A DNA stretch of 64,000 bases from Micromonospora pisi (GCF_003633685.1 NZ_RBKT01000001.1:2542001-2606000); one strand, 5' to 3'. Positions 15,702 through 25,200 are shown, numbered from the stretch's first letter. The notes: generated from the letters alone by a model not told the origin. Translations and numbers: made by a program.

Positions 15702-16042
15702 AGTATCTGATGTTGGTGTGCACCGATCCCGACTACACGCCCGGCCAGGACGACGGCGCCCCGGACGTGGAGGACTGGGTCACGGAGATGGACGGCAAGG
15801 GGATCCGACTGATGGGCAACCGCACCCGGCCGGCGAGCGACGCGACCACGGTCCGGGTCCGCGACCGCCAGGTGCTGCTGACCGACGGCCCGTACGCGGA
15901 GACCAAGGACCAGATCGCCGGCTTCGACATCCTCGAGTGCGCCGACCTCGACGAAGCCATCGACGTCGCGTCCCGGCACCCGATGGCGTGGGCCGGGATG
16001 ATCGAGCTGCGTCCGTTCTGGCCCGACGACGAGGACCAGTAG
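15698..16042 (+). CDS. DGPF-domain (YCII-related) protein
   Basis: A 114-residue protein with the family signature LLTDGPYAETKDQIAGFDILEC (shown in part) and the C-terminal segment IDVASRHPMA. DGPF/YCII-like proteins are the hallmark partners of ECF42 sigma factors in actinobacteria and proteobacteria. Their biochemical role is not settled; they may signal to the C-terminal extension of the sigma factor. An AGGAG site lies before the ATG, which overlaps the SRPBCC stop codon. Confidence 0.92.
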   Translation: MKYLMLVCTDPDYTPGQDDGAPDVEDWVTEMDGKGIRLMGNRTRPASDATTVRVRDRQVLLTDGPYAETKDQIAGFDILECADLDEAIDVASRHPMAWAGMIELRPFWPDDEDQ

Positions 16043-16050
16043 CAAGACTG

Positions 16051-17277
16051 ATGACCCGCGTGACAGCTCAGGTGACCGATCGGATCGCCGGGATCTACGC
16101 CGACGGGTGGAGCCGGATCGTGGCCGCCATGATCCGGTTCACCGGCGGCAACTGGGACCTGGCTGAAGAGTGTGCGCAGGACGCGTTCGCCCAGGCACTT
16201 CAGAAGTGGCCGGTGTCGGGCGTACCGGACCAGCCGCTGGCGTGGCTGACCACGACGGCGCGACACCGTGCGATCGACCGGATACGTCGCGCGTCGACAG
16301 AGGCGGCGAAGCTGCGGGAGGTGGCCGCGATGGACCTGGAGCCGCCGCCGTACCCGAGTGACAGCGAGATCCCGGACGAGCGCCTGGAACTCATGTTCAC
16401 CTGCTGCCATCCGTCGCTGAGCCTTGATGCCCAGGTGGCGTTGACATTGCGGAGCCTCGCCGGCATGAGCACCGCGGAGATCGCGCGTGCCTTCCTGGTG
16501 CCGGAACGCACCATGGGTCAGCGTCTCTTCCGCGCCAAGCAGAAGGTCGCGCACGCGGGCATCCCGTTTCGGGTGCCCCCGCCGCACCTGCTGCCGGACC
16601 GCCTTCCCGCCGTACTCCATGTGCTCTATCTGGTGTTCAACGAGGGGTACGGGGACCCGCGGCGGGCCCGGTTGTGCCAGGAAGCCATTCGTCTGGCCCG
16701 GGTGCTGACGGCGTTGATGCCGGACGAGCCGGAAGCGCACGGCCTGCTCGCCCTGATGTTGCTGCACAATGCCCGGCGTTCGGCGCGCGTCGACGCGGGC
16801 GGGAACCTGGTAACCCTGGACGAACAGGACCGCACGCTGTGGGACCAGGCACAGATCGCCGAGGGCGCCCTGATCTGTGAACGGGCACTGCGCCAGCGCC
16901 GGGCCGGACCGTTCCAGCTCCAGGCGGCCATCGCCGCGTGCCACGCCACCGCGCCGGTCGCGGCCCAGACCGACTGGCCCCAGATCGTGGGGCTGTACGG
17001 GCAGCTCGCGCGTCTCGCGCCGAGTGTGATCGTGGATCTGAACCGTGCCGTCGCGGTCGGCATGGCCGATGGCCCCGACGCGGCGCTGCCACTGGTCGAC
17101 GCGATCGTCGGGACGGGACAGCTCGACGGCTACTACCTGTTGCACGCCACCCGCGCCGACCTGCTGCAGCGTGCCGGGCGTGGGCCGGAGGCCGCCGGAA
17201 GCTACCGCAGGGCACTCGACCTCGCACCCACCGATGCCGAGCGTCGGTTCCTGCGCAACCGGCTGGAGCTTTGCTGA
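16051..17277 (+). CDS. ECF42-type RNA polymerase sigma factor with long C-terminal extension
   Basis: A 408-residue sigma-70-family factor. Region 2 (about residues 10-80) includes DLAEECAQDAFAQAL and WLTTTARHRAIDRIRR. Region 4 (about 115-170) includes LSLDAQVALTLRSLAG and TAEIARAFLVPERTMGQRL. A roughly 230-residue helical, TPR-like extension follows, ending in GRGPEAAGSYRRALDLAPTDAERRFL. The extension and the DGPF partner are defining traits of ECF42, a group without a classical anti-sigma factor. The ATG at 16051 lacks a strong ribosome site and begins 8 nt after the DGPF stop, so coupling is likely. A weak GC-rich hairpin follows at about 17283-17300. Confidence 0.9.
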   Translation: MTRVTAQVTDRIAGIYADGWSRIVAAMIRFTGGNWDLAEECAQDAFAQALQKWPVSGVPDQPLAWLTTTARHRAIDRIRRASTEAAKLREVAAMDLEPPPYPSDSEIPDERLELMFTCCHPSLSLDAQVALTLRSLAGMSTAEIARAFLVPERTMGQRLFRAKQKVAHAGIPFRVPPPHLLPDRLPAVLHVLYLVFNEGYGDPRRARLCQEAIRLARVLTALMPDEPEAHGLLALMLLHNARRSARVDAGGNLVTLDEQDRTLWDQAQIAEGALICERALRQRRAGPFQLQAAIAACHATAPVAAQTDWPQIVGLYGQLARLAPSVIVDLNRAVAVGMADGPDAALPLVDAIVGTGQLDGYYLLHATRADLLQRAGRGPEAAGSYRRALDLAPTDAERRFLRNRLELC

Positions 17278-17317
17278 CGGCACGCCCCACTGGTGGGCGG
17301 GCGTCCACGATCATGCC

Positions 17318-17359
17318 TTGACACACATGATCCACTTCGGCAGATTGACACCATTGTCA
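17318..17359 (+). promoter_or_regulatory. promoter with LacI-like operator for the GH2 gene
   Basis: TTGACA (17318-17323), 17 nt, CAGATT (17341-17346) looks like a promoter. Overlapping its start point, TGACACCATTGTCA (17346-17359) has 5-bp perfect arms and resembles the TGACA...TGTCA operators of actinobacterial LacI-family sugar repressors. No lacI gene is in the window. Confidence 0.5.
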
Positions 17360-17375
17360 GCGCTTAGGGGTAATG

Positions 17376-20300
17376 ATGTCTGATCTGCCATCCGTGTCAC
17401 GGCGTACATTTCTCTCCGCCGGTGCCACGTTGCTCGCCTCCTCCGGTGTGATCGCGGTCCTGCCGGGCGCCGCCTCGGCCGCGCCCGTGACCCGCCCACC
17501 CGGAAACACGCCGCCGGTCAGCACCGACCTGGCGCGGTACCGGCCGGTTGTGGTCTCCTCCACCGACTACGCGCCGACGCCGGGCAGCTTCGCCGTCGAC
17601 GGGCTGCCCAAGGTCGGTGTCGGCGGCAGTGGCTGGCGGGCCGCCCCGGGCGACCCACAGTGGATCACCGTCGACCTGCAGGCCCCGTGCCACATCGAGG
17701 CGGTCACGCTGGTCTTCGAGGCGACGCTCGCCGACGGCCCCTTCGACGGTAACTACACCAACACCGACGGCACCGAGATCCGGTCCAGCGCGGCGGTGGC
17801 GTACCGGCTCGAGGTCTCGTCCGACGGCAAGGCCTGGCGCTCGGTCTACGAGACCGCCGACGGTCAGGGCGGCGTCCAGGCGATCAAGCTCCCCGCGCCG
17901 GTGACCGCGCGCTGGATCCGGATGACCTCCACGAAGCGCTCGAACAGCAACCCGGTCGGCCTCAACGGCTTCCAGGTGTACGGCAAGCCCACCACCCACC
18001 AGCCGCCCGCGAAGGGCTGGACCGACTGGGCGGGCGGAAACAACCGCCCCGCGCCCGCGCTCACCGTCGCCGCCGACGGCACGGTACCGCTGGAGTCCGG
18101 CTGGGCGCTCACCATGGACGACTTCGCCGGCACCAACGACGGCGCCGCGCTCTCCACCGGGCAGCTCGACGTCCGGTCCTGGCTGCCCGCGACCGTACCG
18201 GGCACGGTGCTGGGCACGCTGGTCGAGCAGGGGCACCTGCCGGACCCCGTCTCCGGCTTCAACAACATGCTGATCCCGGAGGCGCTGTCGCGCCACTCCT
18301 GGTGGTACCGGCGGGCGCTGCGGCTGCCCCGGGACCTGGACACCTCCGCCGGCCGGCGAATCTGGCTCGAGTTCGACGGAATCAACCACGAGGCCGAGAC
18401 CTGGGTCAACGGGGTGCGGGTCGGCAGCGTCGCGCACCCGTTCGCGCGGGCGGCGTACGACATCACCGACGCCCTGGCCGGGCACTCCGAGCACGTCATC
18501 GCGGTCCGCGTGACGCCGATGCCGCACCCGGGCACCCCCGGTGACAAGGGCGCCGACGGCAACACGTTCCTCCAGTCGGCCCACCACTACCTCGACGCGC
18601 CGACGTACCTCGCGGTGTCGGGGTGGGACTGGATGCCGGCGGTACGGGACCGGGTCACCGGGATCTGGGACCACGTACGGCTGCGCGGCACCGGCTCGGT
18701 GCTGGTCGGTGACCCGCACGTGGCCACCACCCTGCCGGACCTGCCCGACACCGGCACCGCCGAGGTCACCATCGCCGTACCGGTGCGCAACGTCGCCGAC
18801 ACCGCGACCACGGTGACCGTCCGCGCGGCCTTCGACAAGATTGCCGTCGAGACGACCGTGACCGTGGCCGCCCGGGAGAGCACCACGGTGACCTTCGCAC
18901 CGGACCGGTTCCGGGCGCTGCGGCTGCGCAACCCCAAGCTCTGGTGGCCCAACGGCTACGGCGACCCCGCCCTGCACGACCTGCGGGTCACCGCGACCGT
19001 ACGCGGCAAGGTCAGCGACCGGCGCGAGCTGCGCTTCGGCATCCGGGAGTTCGGCTACGACTGGCACCAGCCGGTAGTGGTGTCGCCGCCCGGCCAGCCG
19101 CCGCTGGTGTTCGACGGCGACGTCGCCATGCAGACGGTCACCTTCGACCGGCAGCACGCCCAGTACGTCCGGATCCAGGCCGGCCAGCGTGCCACCGGCT
19201 GGGGTGTCTCGATGTGGTCACTGTCGGTCCTCGACGGCGAGAGCGGTTCCGACCTGGCCCTGGGCAGGACGGCCCGGGCCTCCTCGGTGGAGAACGACAC
19301 GAACGTGGCGGCGAACGCCGTCGACGGCGACACCGGCACCCGCTGGTGTTCGAAGTACGAGGACGACCAGTGGATCCAGGTCGACCTCGGCACTGCCGCC
19401 GACTTCGACCGGGTCACGATCGCATGGGAGCAGGCGTACGCGCTCGACTACCGGATCCAGGTGTCGAACGACGACGACAACTGGACCGACGTGAAGTCGG
19501 TCAGCAACGACACGCCGCTGGGCAACCGGGCCACCCAGGTCGAGACCTTCCCCGCGCAGACCGCGCGTCACCTGCGCATCCAGGCCGGGGCGCGGGTCAC
19601 CTCGTGGGGCATCTCGATGTGGTCGCTCTCGGTCGGGCGTCAGGCCGAACCCGGCCTCGACCTCGCGTTGCACCAGACCGCCACCGCCTCCTCACAGGAC
19701 GGCGACTCGAACGGGCCGGACCGGGCCGTCGACGGCAACCCGCGTACCCGCTGGTCGTCGAAGTACGAGGACAACCAGTGGATTCAGGTCGACTTCCCCG
19801 CGCCGGTCGCGTTCGACCAGGTCACCATCGACTGGGAGCAGGCGTACGCCCGGAGCTTTGTCATCCAGGTCTCGGACGACGGTGAGCAGTGGACCGACGT
19901 GAAGTCGGTCAGCAACGCCATCGTCCAGCTCAAGATCAGCGTGAACGGCGTCCCGGTCTTCTGCCGGGGCGGCAACTGGGGCTGGGACGAACTGCTCCGC
20001 CGGGTGCTGCCCGACCGGCTGGCCGACACCGTCGAGATGCACCGCGACATGAACTTCACGATGATCCGCAACTGGCTCGGCAGCAGCAACCGGGACGAGC
20101 TCTACCAGGCCTGTGACGAGCAGGGCATCCTGGTCTGGAACGACTTCTGGCAGGCCGGTCAGTTCCTGCCGAACCCGCCCGGCTACGTCGACATCGCCGC
20201 CGACACGATCCGGCGGTTCCGCCACCACCCCAGCATCGTGGTCTGGTGCGGCGCCAACGAGGGTGACCCGCCGCCGATCGTCGACGCCGGGCTGAAGGCG

Positions 20301-21425
20301 GCGGTCGCCGCCGAGCACCCGGAGATCCTCTACATCCCGAACTCCGCGGGTGGCCTGGTCAACGGGCACGGCCCGTACCGGTGGATCGAACCGTCGACGT
20401 ACAACGACAGGAACACGTACGACACCGGCGCATTCGGTTTCCACACCGAGATCGGCATGCCGGTGGTGTCGGTGATCGAGAGCATGCGCAACCTCGTCGG
20501 CGACGAGCCGGGGTGGCCGATCAGCGAGGTCTGGAACTACCACGACTGGTCGACGATCGGGAACCAGCACACCGACACGTACCTGGACGCGATCAACGCG
20601 CGGCTCGGTGAGTCCGGTTCCCTGGAGGAGTTCGCCAGCCGGGCGCAGTTCGTCAACTACGAGAGCCACCGCGCCATGTTCGAGGCGTGGAACGCGAACC
20701 TGTGGCAGGACGCCACCGGTCTGCTGCTCTGGATGTCGCACCCGGCGTGGCACAGCACGGTGTGGCAGACGTACGACTACGACCTGGACGTGAACGGCGC
20801 CTACTACGGTGCCCGCAAGGGTTGCGAGCCGCTGCACGTCCAGGCGGATCCGGGTACGTGGCAGGTCCGGGTGGTCAACCACACCAACGCCGCGCTCACC
20901 GGCGCCACCGTCACCGCCAAGCTCTACGACCTGGCCGGTCGCCAGTTGGGCAAGACCCAGAGCCAGCGGGTGGAGGTGGCCAGGTCGGCGGCGTCTGCCG
21001 TCTTCGCGCTCACCGAGCCGGCCGGGGGCCCGCTGCACCTGGTCCGGCTCGAGCTGAGCGACAGCCGTGGTCGGGTGCTGTCGGAGAACACCTACTGGCG
21101 CTACCGCGAGGCGGAGCAGATGCGGGTGCTCAACGACCTGCCGCGGACCCGTCTGTCGGTCTCGACCAGCGGGGTCCGCTCCGCCGGGAACCGGGCGACG
21201 GCCACCACGACGGTCAGCAACCGGGGCGGCGCGGTCGCCGCGCTGATCCGGCTGGCGGTACGCGACTCGCGCGGCGACCGGGTCCTGCCGGCGCGGTACG
21301 ACGAGAACTACTTCTGGCTGCTGCCCGGTGAGACGCGCAAGGTCGACGTCTCGTGGCCGGCGCGGCTGGGCGGTTCGCGCGGCTTCCGGGTGACGGCCGA
21401 GGCCTACAACTCCGCTGCCAGCTAA
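17376..21425 (+). CDS. Tat-exported GH2 glycoside hydrolase with discoidin domains
   Basis: A 1349-residue secreted enzyme. A Tat signal (VSRRTFLSAGATLLASSG) is followed by a discoidin/CBM32 domain (about residues 45-205), a GH2 sugar-binding sandwich (about 235-440) and an Ig-like domain ending FGIREFGYDWHQP. Permuted discoidin repeats (about 585-850) then interrupt the fold before the TIM barrel, which starts LKISVNGVPVFCRGGNWGWDELL. Catalytic candidates are Glu in VVWCGANEGDPP (acid/base) and Glu in FHTEIGMPVV (nucleophile). It is closest by motif to exo-beta-glucosaminidase/beta-mannosidase-like GH2 enzymes; substrate unproven. ATG at 17376 fits the AGGGG site (spacing 5) better than ATG at 17373. 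Confidence 0.87.
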   Translation: MSDLPSVSRRTFLSAGATLLASSGVIAVLPGAASAAPVTRPPGNTPPVSTDLARYRPVVVSSTDYAPTPGSFAVDGLPKVGVGGSGWRAAPGDPQWITVDLQAPCHIEAVTLVFEATLADGPFDGNYTNTDGTEIRSSAAVAYRLEVSSDGKAWRSVYETADGQGGVQAIKLPAPVTARWIRMTSTKRSNSNPVGLNGFQVYGKPTTHQPPAKGWTDWAGGNNRPAPALTVAADGTVPLESGWALTMDDFAGTNDGAALSTGQLDVRSWLPATVPGTVLGTLVEQGHLPDPVSGFNNMLIPEALSRHSWWYRRALRLPRDLDTSAGRRIWLEFDGINHEAETWVNGVRVGSVAHPFARAAYDITDALAGHSEHVIAVRVTPMPHPGTPGDKGADGNTFLQSAHHYLDAPTYLAVSGWDWMPAVRDRVTGIWDHVRLRGTGSVLVGDPHVATTLPDLPDTGTAEVTIAVPVRNVADTATTVTVRAAFDKIAVETTVTVAARESTTVTFAPDRFRALRLRNPKLWWPNGYGDPALHDLRVTATVRGKVSDRRELRFGIREFGYDWHQPVVVSPPGQPPLVFDGDVAMQTVTFDRQHAQYVRIQAGQRATGWGVSMWSLSVLDGESGSDLALGRTARASSVENDTNVAANAVDGDTGTRWCSKYEDDQWIQVDLGTAADFDRVTIAWEQAYALDYRIQVSNDDDNWTDVKSVSNDTPLGNRATQVETFPAQTARHLRIQAGARVTSWGISMWSLSVGRQAEPGLDLALHQTATASSQDGDSNGPDRAVDGNPRTRWSSKYEDNQWIQVDFPAPVAFDQVTIDWEQAYARSFVIQVSDDGEQWTDVKSVSNAIVQLKISVNGVPVFCRGGNWGWDELLRRVLPDRLADTVEMHRDMNFTMIRNWLGSSNRDELYQACDEQGILVWNDFWQAGQFLPNPPGYVDIAADTIRRFRHHPSIVVWCGANEGDPPPIVDAGLKAAVAAEHPEILYIPNSAGGLVNGHGPYRWIEPSTYNDRNTYDTGAFGFHTEIGMPVVSVIESMRNLVGDEPGWPISEVWNYHDWSTIGNQHTDTYLDAINARLGESGSLEEFASRAQFVNYESHRAMFEAWNANLWQDATGLLLWMSHPAWHSTVWQTYDYDLDVNGAYYGARKGCEPLHVQADPGTWQVRVVNHTNAALTGATVTAKLYDLAGRQLGKTQSQRVEVARSAASAVFALTEPAGGPLHLVRLELSDSRGRVLSENTYWRYREAEQMRVLNDLPRTRLSVSTSGVRSAGNRATATTTVSNRGGAVAALIRLAVRDSRGDRVLPARYDENYFWLLPGETRKVDVSWPARLGGSRGFRVTAEAYNSAAS

Positions 21426-21483
21426 CGCCGGACATCGGACGACACTTGATGCCCCGCAGGCGTTCATCACCAACGGGGAATAG

Positions 21484-21520
21484 CCAGGATGCCCTGCCAG
21501 TCCATGGCAGGGCATCCTGG
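21484..21520. terminator. strong hairpin after the GH2 gene
   Basis: A 16-bp perfect stem (CCAGGATGCCCTGCCA and its complement at 21505-21520) has a 5-nt loop. It lies 58 bp after the GH2 stop and also just beyond the small minus-strand reading frame ending at 21535, so it can serve both. Confidence 0.85.
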
Positions 21521-21534
21521 TGCTCACGGTCGTC

Positions 21535-21693
21535 TCATTCAGCTTCAGGCTCTCCGACGTCGAGCATACGGCGGGCGATTCCGGCCATCATCTCGTCGAG
21601 ATCGATACCTTGCCATCCGCCCGCTGGGCCGGTGACACGCGGACGTCCGGCGTGTTGGTGGGTGCGGCTCAGACGTCCGACGATCTCAGTCAT
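21535..21693 (-). CDS. possible small protein of 52 residues, function unknown
   Basis: The frame reads MTEIVGRLSRTHQHAGRPRV, TGPAGGWQGIDLDEMMAGIA, then RRMLDVGEPEAE. It is placed neatly between two hairpin terminators (21484-21520 and 21730-21769), which suggests a separate transcription unit. A GGTCGGGA stretch abuts the ATG. The amphipathic acidic C-terminal half looks protein-like, but nothing is recognised and it may be chance. Confidence 0.3.
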   Translation of the reverse strand: MTEIVGRLSRTHQHAGRPRVTGPAGGWQGIDLDEMMAGIARRMLDVGEPEAE

Positions 21694-21729
21694 TCCCGAC
21701 CGTCGTGAGGTCACCCCAGGACGGAAATA

Positions 21730-21769
21730 GTGCGGTGGTCCGGGAGATCCTTCTCCCGGACCACCGCAC
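21730..21769. terminator. 18-bp perfect hairpin, probable terminator of the toxin-immunity operon
   Basis: GTGCGGTGGTCCGGGAGA (21730-21747) pairs perfectly with 21752-21769 around the tetraloop TCCT. It lies about 110 bp downstream of the immunity gene stop. It is strong in both directions although there is no long T-run. Confidence 0.85.
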
Positions 21770-21877
21770 CAGGGTCCCCAGAACCGCTGCCTATCCCTGC
21801 AGCAAGGTTTCCCGTCTAGCTACAAGCCGTGGACAGCCGGCCGCGCCATGTTGTTGTCTGGGTCTCATGTCACCTGC

Positions 21878-22210
21878 TCACGCTGGGTCTCGCCTGGCCC
21901 CATAGGACTTATCCCACCTTTCCACCCAAACCTCAGCCGCCTCGGCGAGGGCCGGGAATCGCTCCCGGATAGAGGCAGACAGCTCAACCAGGCCAGCTCG
22001 CGAATCGGCTGGAAAAACGTCCTCAAGCCCGAGCGATATGGCCGCCCGGTACTCATCGTCGAGCGTAAGCCATTTTCTTGCGACGCCCAGGACCTTGTCG
22101 CCATCCAGCAGGTAATACGACAAGGACATGAACATCTCGGAGAAGGCCAGGGGAGACAGGTCTTCAGCTCTTTCATCAACCAGATAATTCATTACGTCTT
22201 CGATATCCAC
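21878..22210 (-). CDS. probable immunity protein for the RHS toxin
   Basis: A 110-residue acidic, mostly helical protein (VDIEDVMNYLVDERAEDLSP... ending WVERWDKSYGARRDPA) with no signal peptide or membrane segment, so it is cytoplasmic. The GTG start lies 5 nt after the toxin stop codon, the usual arrangement for the immunity gene of a polymorphic toxin, and no other gene follows before the terminator. Its base composition is AT-rich like the toxin tip and unlike the surroundings. I do not recognise the family; the function is inferred from position and composition. Confidence 0.6.
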   Translation of the reverse strand: MDIEDVMNYLVDERAEDLSPLAFSEMFMSLSYYLLDGDKVLGVARKWLTLDDEYRAAISLGLEDVFPADSRAGLVELSASIRERFPALAEAAEVWVERWDKSYGARRDPA

Positions 22211-22215
22211 GCTAA

Positions 22216-25200
22216 TCAGCGCCTTCGATACACTATCGTCTCGAGAATGTCCATGTTGATCGGCGATCCGTCGGTCCTCTTCATGACCCCGAAAGCGTGC
22301 GCCGGATCCAGCGGGCCCCTACTCACCAGCTCGAATCCAGCCTCCGCAATCCGTTCGGCACTTGCCCGACCCCACTTGTTCGCCTTCATCGCCGCAGTCA
22401 CCTTGAGGAGCGCACCAGGCTGCATAACACGCGCGGTTTCGGCAGAGACAGGATTGTATCCGAACGGGTTGATGGCGTGCACCTCGCTGAAGGCGCCATC
22501 CTTGAACGGAAGCGCCTTGGCATCCGCCGCAACGTCCACCCCGGGCTTCGTCGCAGATATATCTACGTTGACCGCTCCTGGCATCGGGTTTTCGCCCGAC
22601 CCAAGGTTCAGCGTCTCACAGTTGTGGACAAGGAGAGGCGTGTTGTCAGCGAGCACGTAGTACGTGTGGACGCCGTCGACGGTGAGGTTGTGGACTCGTT
22701 CGTGGTGGACGTGGCGCTTGACAGCGGTGACCTGAACCCAGGTGCCCGCAGCGGTTTGCAGCCACGCCCCCGGCTGGAGCTGGTCGGCCTTGACCCAGCT
22801 ACCGGAGTCGGGCAACCAGATCAGGTGGGCATCAGTGGAGGTGATACTGCCGGTCTCGGACCCGTCCCTGCCGTCGACGTCGACGGTGAACGTGATCAGA
22901 GTCTTGGTGCCCTCATTGCTACGCACGTTGGTCACCGTGCGCCCCTGGTTGTCCCCGGACTCCACATCCGCGGCCAATACCTGGTCACCGACCTTGAGAT
23001 CCTCGATCGAGGTACTGCTGCCGTCAGCGAGGACGACCTTCGTGCCCGGTACGAAGCTGTTCGTCCTACAACTCGGACCCGCGGGCGCCTCGACATCGGG
23101 CTTGGTGCTCGGCGTGTTGGTCGGTACGGCCTTCGACGCGTCGGTGGTTGCCTCGACACCCTTCTCGATGTCCTTGACGGTGTCGACACCCTCGATGATC
23201 TTCTGACCGGTCCGACCGGCCTTGATCGCCGTCGCCCCGTACCCGATGAACGGGATCGCCGACGACATCGACAACGCCGCGTCGACATAGTTGCCCTCAG
23301 CCGCGTACCAGACGCCGTTCGCGACGTCGGCAACCTCACCAACCACCGGGATCAGACCCACCACATCCAACGTGGTGTGCCCGATGTCCGACCACGACAT
23401 CCCGAACAGGTGCCCGTCCAACTCGACAAAGCTGACCGGGTTACCACCAGCGAACGCGTACCGGTTACCGGTGAACGGGTCCAGACCCAGACCCATGTCA
23501 GCCATCGCGCCGCCGTACATGTCACGGGTCAGGAACCGGTTCAGACCCGGGTCGTAGTTCCGGAACCCCATGTCGTACGTACCCGACCCGGAATCCCATC
23601 GGGAGGCGTTGAACCGGAACGCGTTGTACGGCTCCTCACCCTCCGCAGCCGCACCCGGCTTGTCCACACCGGTGAACTGCGACTCGTCATCCTTGCCGTA
23701 CGCCGTGTACCCGTACGTCGCCCGGGTGTTGCCGTCCTCCTTCGTGATGGCCTCGACATCACCGCGCGGCCGGTAGACGAACTGCGAATACTCCCGGCTG
23801 CTGTCGTCCTTGTGCTTGATCTGCGTCAGCTGCTGACCCCAGGGCGCGTACTGGTAGGACTTGGTCGCCTTACCGGCGACCTCCTCCCGCAACACCTGGT
23901 TGTCCATGCCCAAATACGTGAACGCGGTCGTCTTCGACCCGACAGTCCGCGACGTCGTCCGGTCGAACGGGTCGTAGACGTAGGTGGTCGACTTCGCCGT
24001 CGCGCCCGTACCGGCGGTGGTCTTAGCGGTCCGGTCGAACCCGTCGTAGTAGTACTTCTGCGCGCGCTGCCCACCGATCGACACCGTGTCGAGGCGGCCC
24101 AGCGGGTCGTAGTTGTACGTCGACGTCACTCCGCTGGAGGTGGCCGAGTGCAGCCGGTTCCGGTCGTACCTGTTCGTCGCGGTCGAACCGTCGACGGTCT
24201 GCGCCACCACGTTGCTGTTCGCGTCGTAGGTGTACGTCTCGACCGCCGTGCTGTCACCGGTCTTGTCGATCCGGGTGACCCGGTCCTGCGGGTCGTAGCT
24301 GAAGGCGTACGTGTTGTCGATGTAGTCCGACGAGTTGTCGGCGTTCATCAACTTCAGGACGTCCTTCGACGGATGCCCGTTGGCCGAGTACTCCAACGTG
24401 TGCTCGGCGACCGTCGTACCCGCCGAGGTCTTCTCCACCTGGTGCCTGGTGGCACCGTCGAGGAAGTACTCGAAGTCCACCGTGTTGCCGCCGGGCTTGA
24501 CCTGCTTGAGCATCTGCCCACGGGCGGTGTACGTGAACGTGGAGATCTGCTGGTTGCCCGCTGTCGCCGAGTCGGCGTTGGTCACCTTGGCGACCATGTC
24601 CCGGTCGTCGTACACGATCTCGGACCAGGTCAGATCATGGGTAGAGGTGAGCGGGTTGCCGTTCGGGTCGTACGTGAGCGCGGTGGTGTTCTTCAGCGTC
24701 GTACCGGCGAACTCCTTCACCGTGGCGATCTGGTTGAGCTCGTCGTACCCGATTTCGTACCTGTCGTTCTTCGCGCCCGGACTGAGGTCCTTGACCTCGA
24801 CCATCAGCCCGTTCGGGTTGTACCGGTAGGTGAACTCCTTCTTTTCGTTGTCCACGTCACCGGAGTTGTTCCGGACGAGCTTGACCGCGTCGGCGAGCAC
24901 CTTGCCCGTCGCCTGGTCGGTCACCGTGATCTTCTGGGCGCCCTCCTCGACGAAGGAGTAACTGCCCAGGCTGATCCAGACGTTGGTGTTCTGCGTCTGG
25001 TTGACCGTCTTGACGGCACTGCCGCCGTTGTAGGTGATGGTGAACTTCGCGTCCGTCGCCGCACCGGTGACCTGCGGGTGGCGGACGAACACCTCATAGC
25101 TGCCGTCCTGCGGAATGTTGAGCTGCCAGTTGAACTGGCCGGTGCCGGTGCCGGCGGCAGCGGTGTGCACGTCGTACCCGTACTGCCCGGTCGCCGCCCC

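Noticed and set aside
17376-21425. Frameshift or assembly artefact in the GH2 gene because of the repeated discoidin sequence.
   Set aside because: The repeat copies are in frame, differ by many substitutions and the reading frame is continuous, so a real duplication is more likely.
22881-23070. HINT domain as a true self-splicing intein.
   Set aside because: It sits at the RHS/tip junction with Cys at its start and HN|C at its end as in an intein, but in polymorphic toxins this block is a cleavage (pre-toxin HINT) domain and nothing downstream resembles a conserved host extein.
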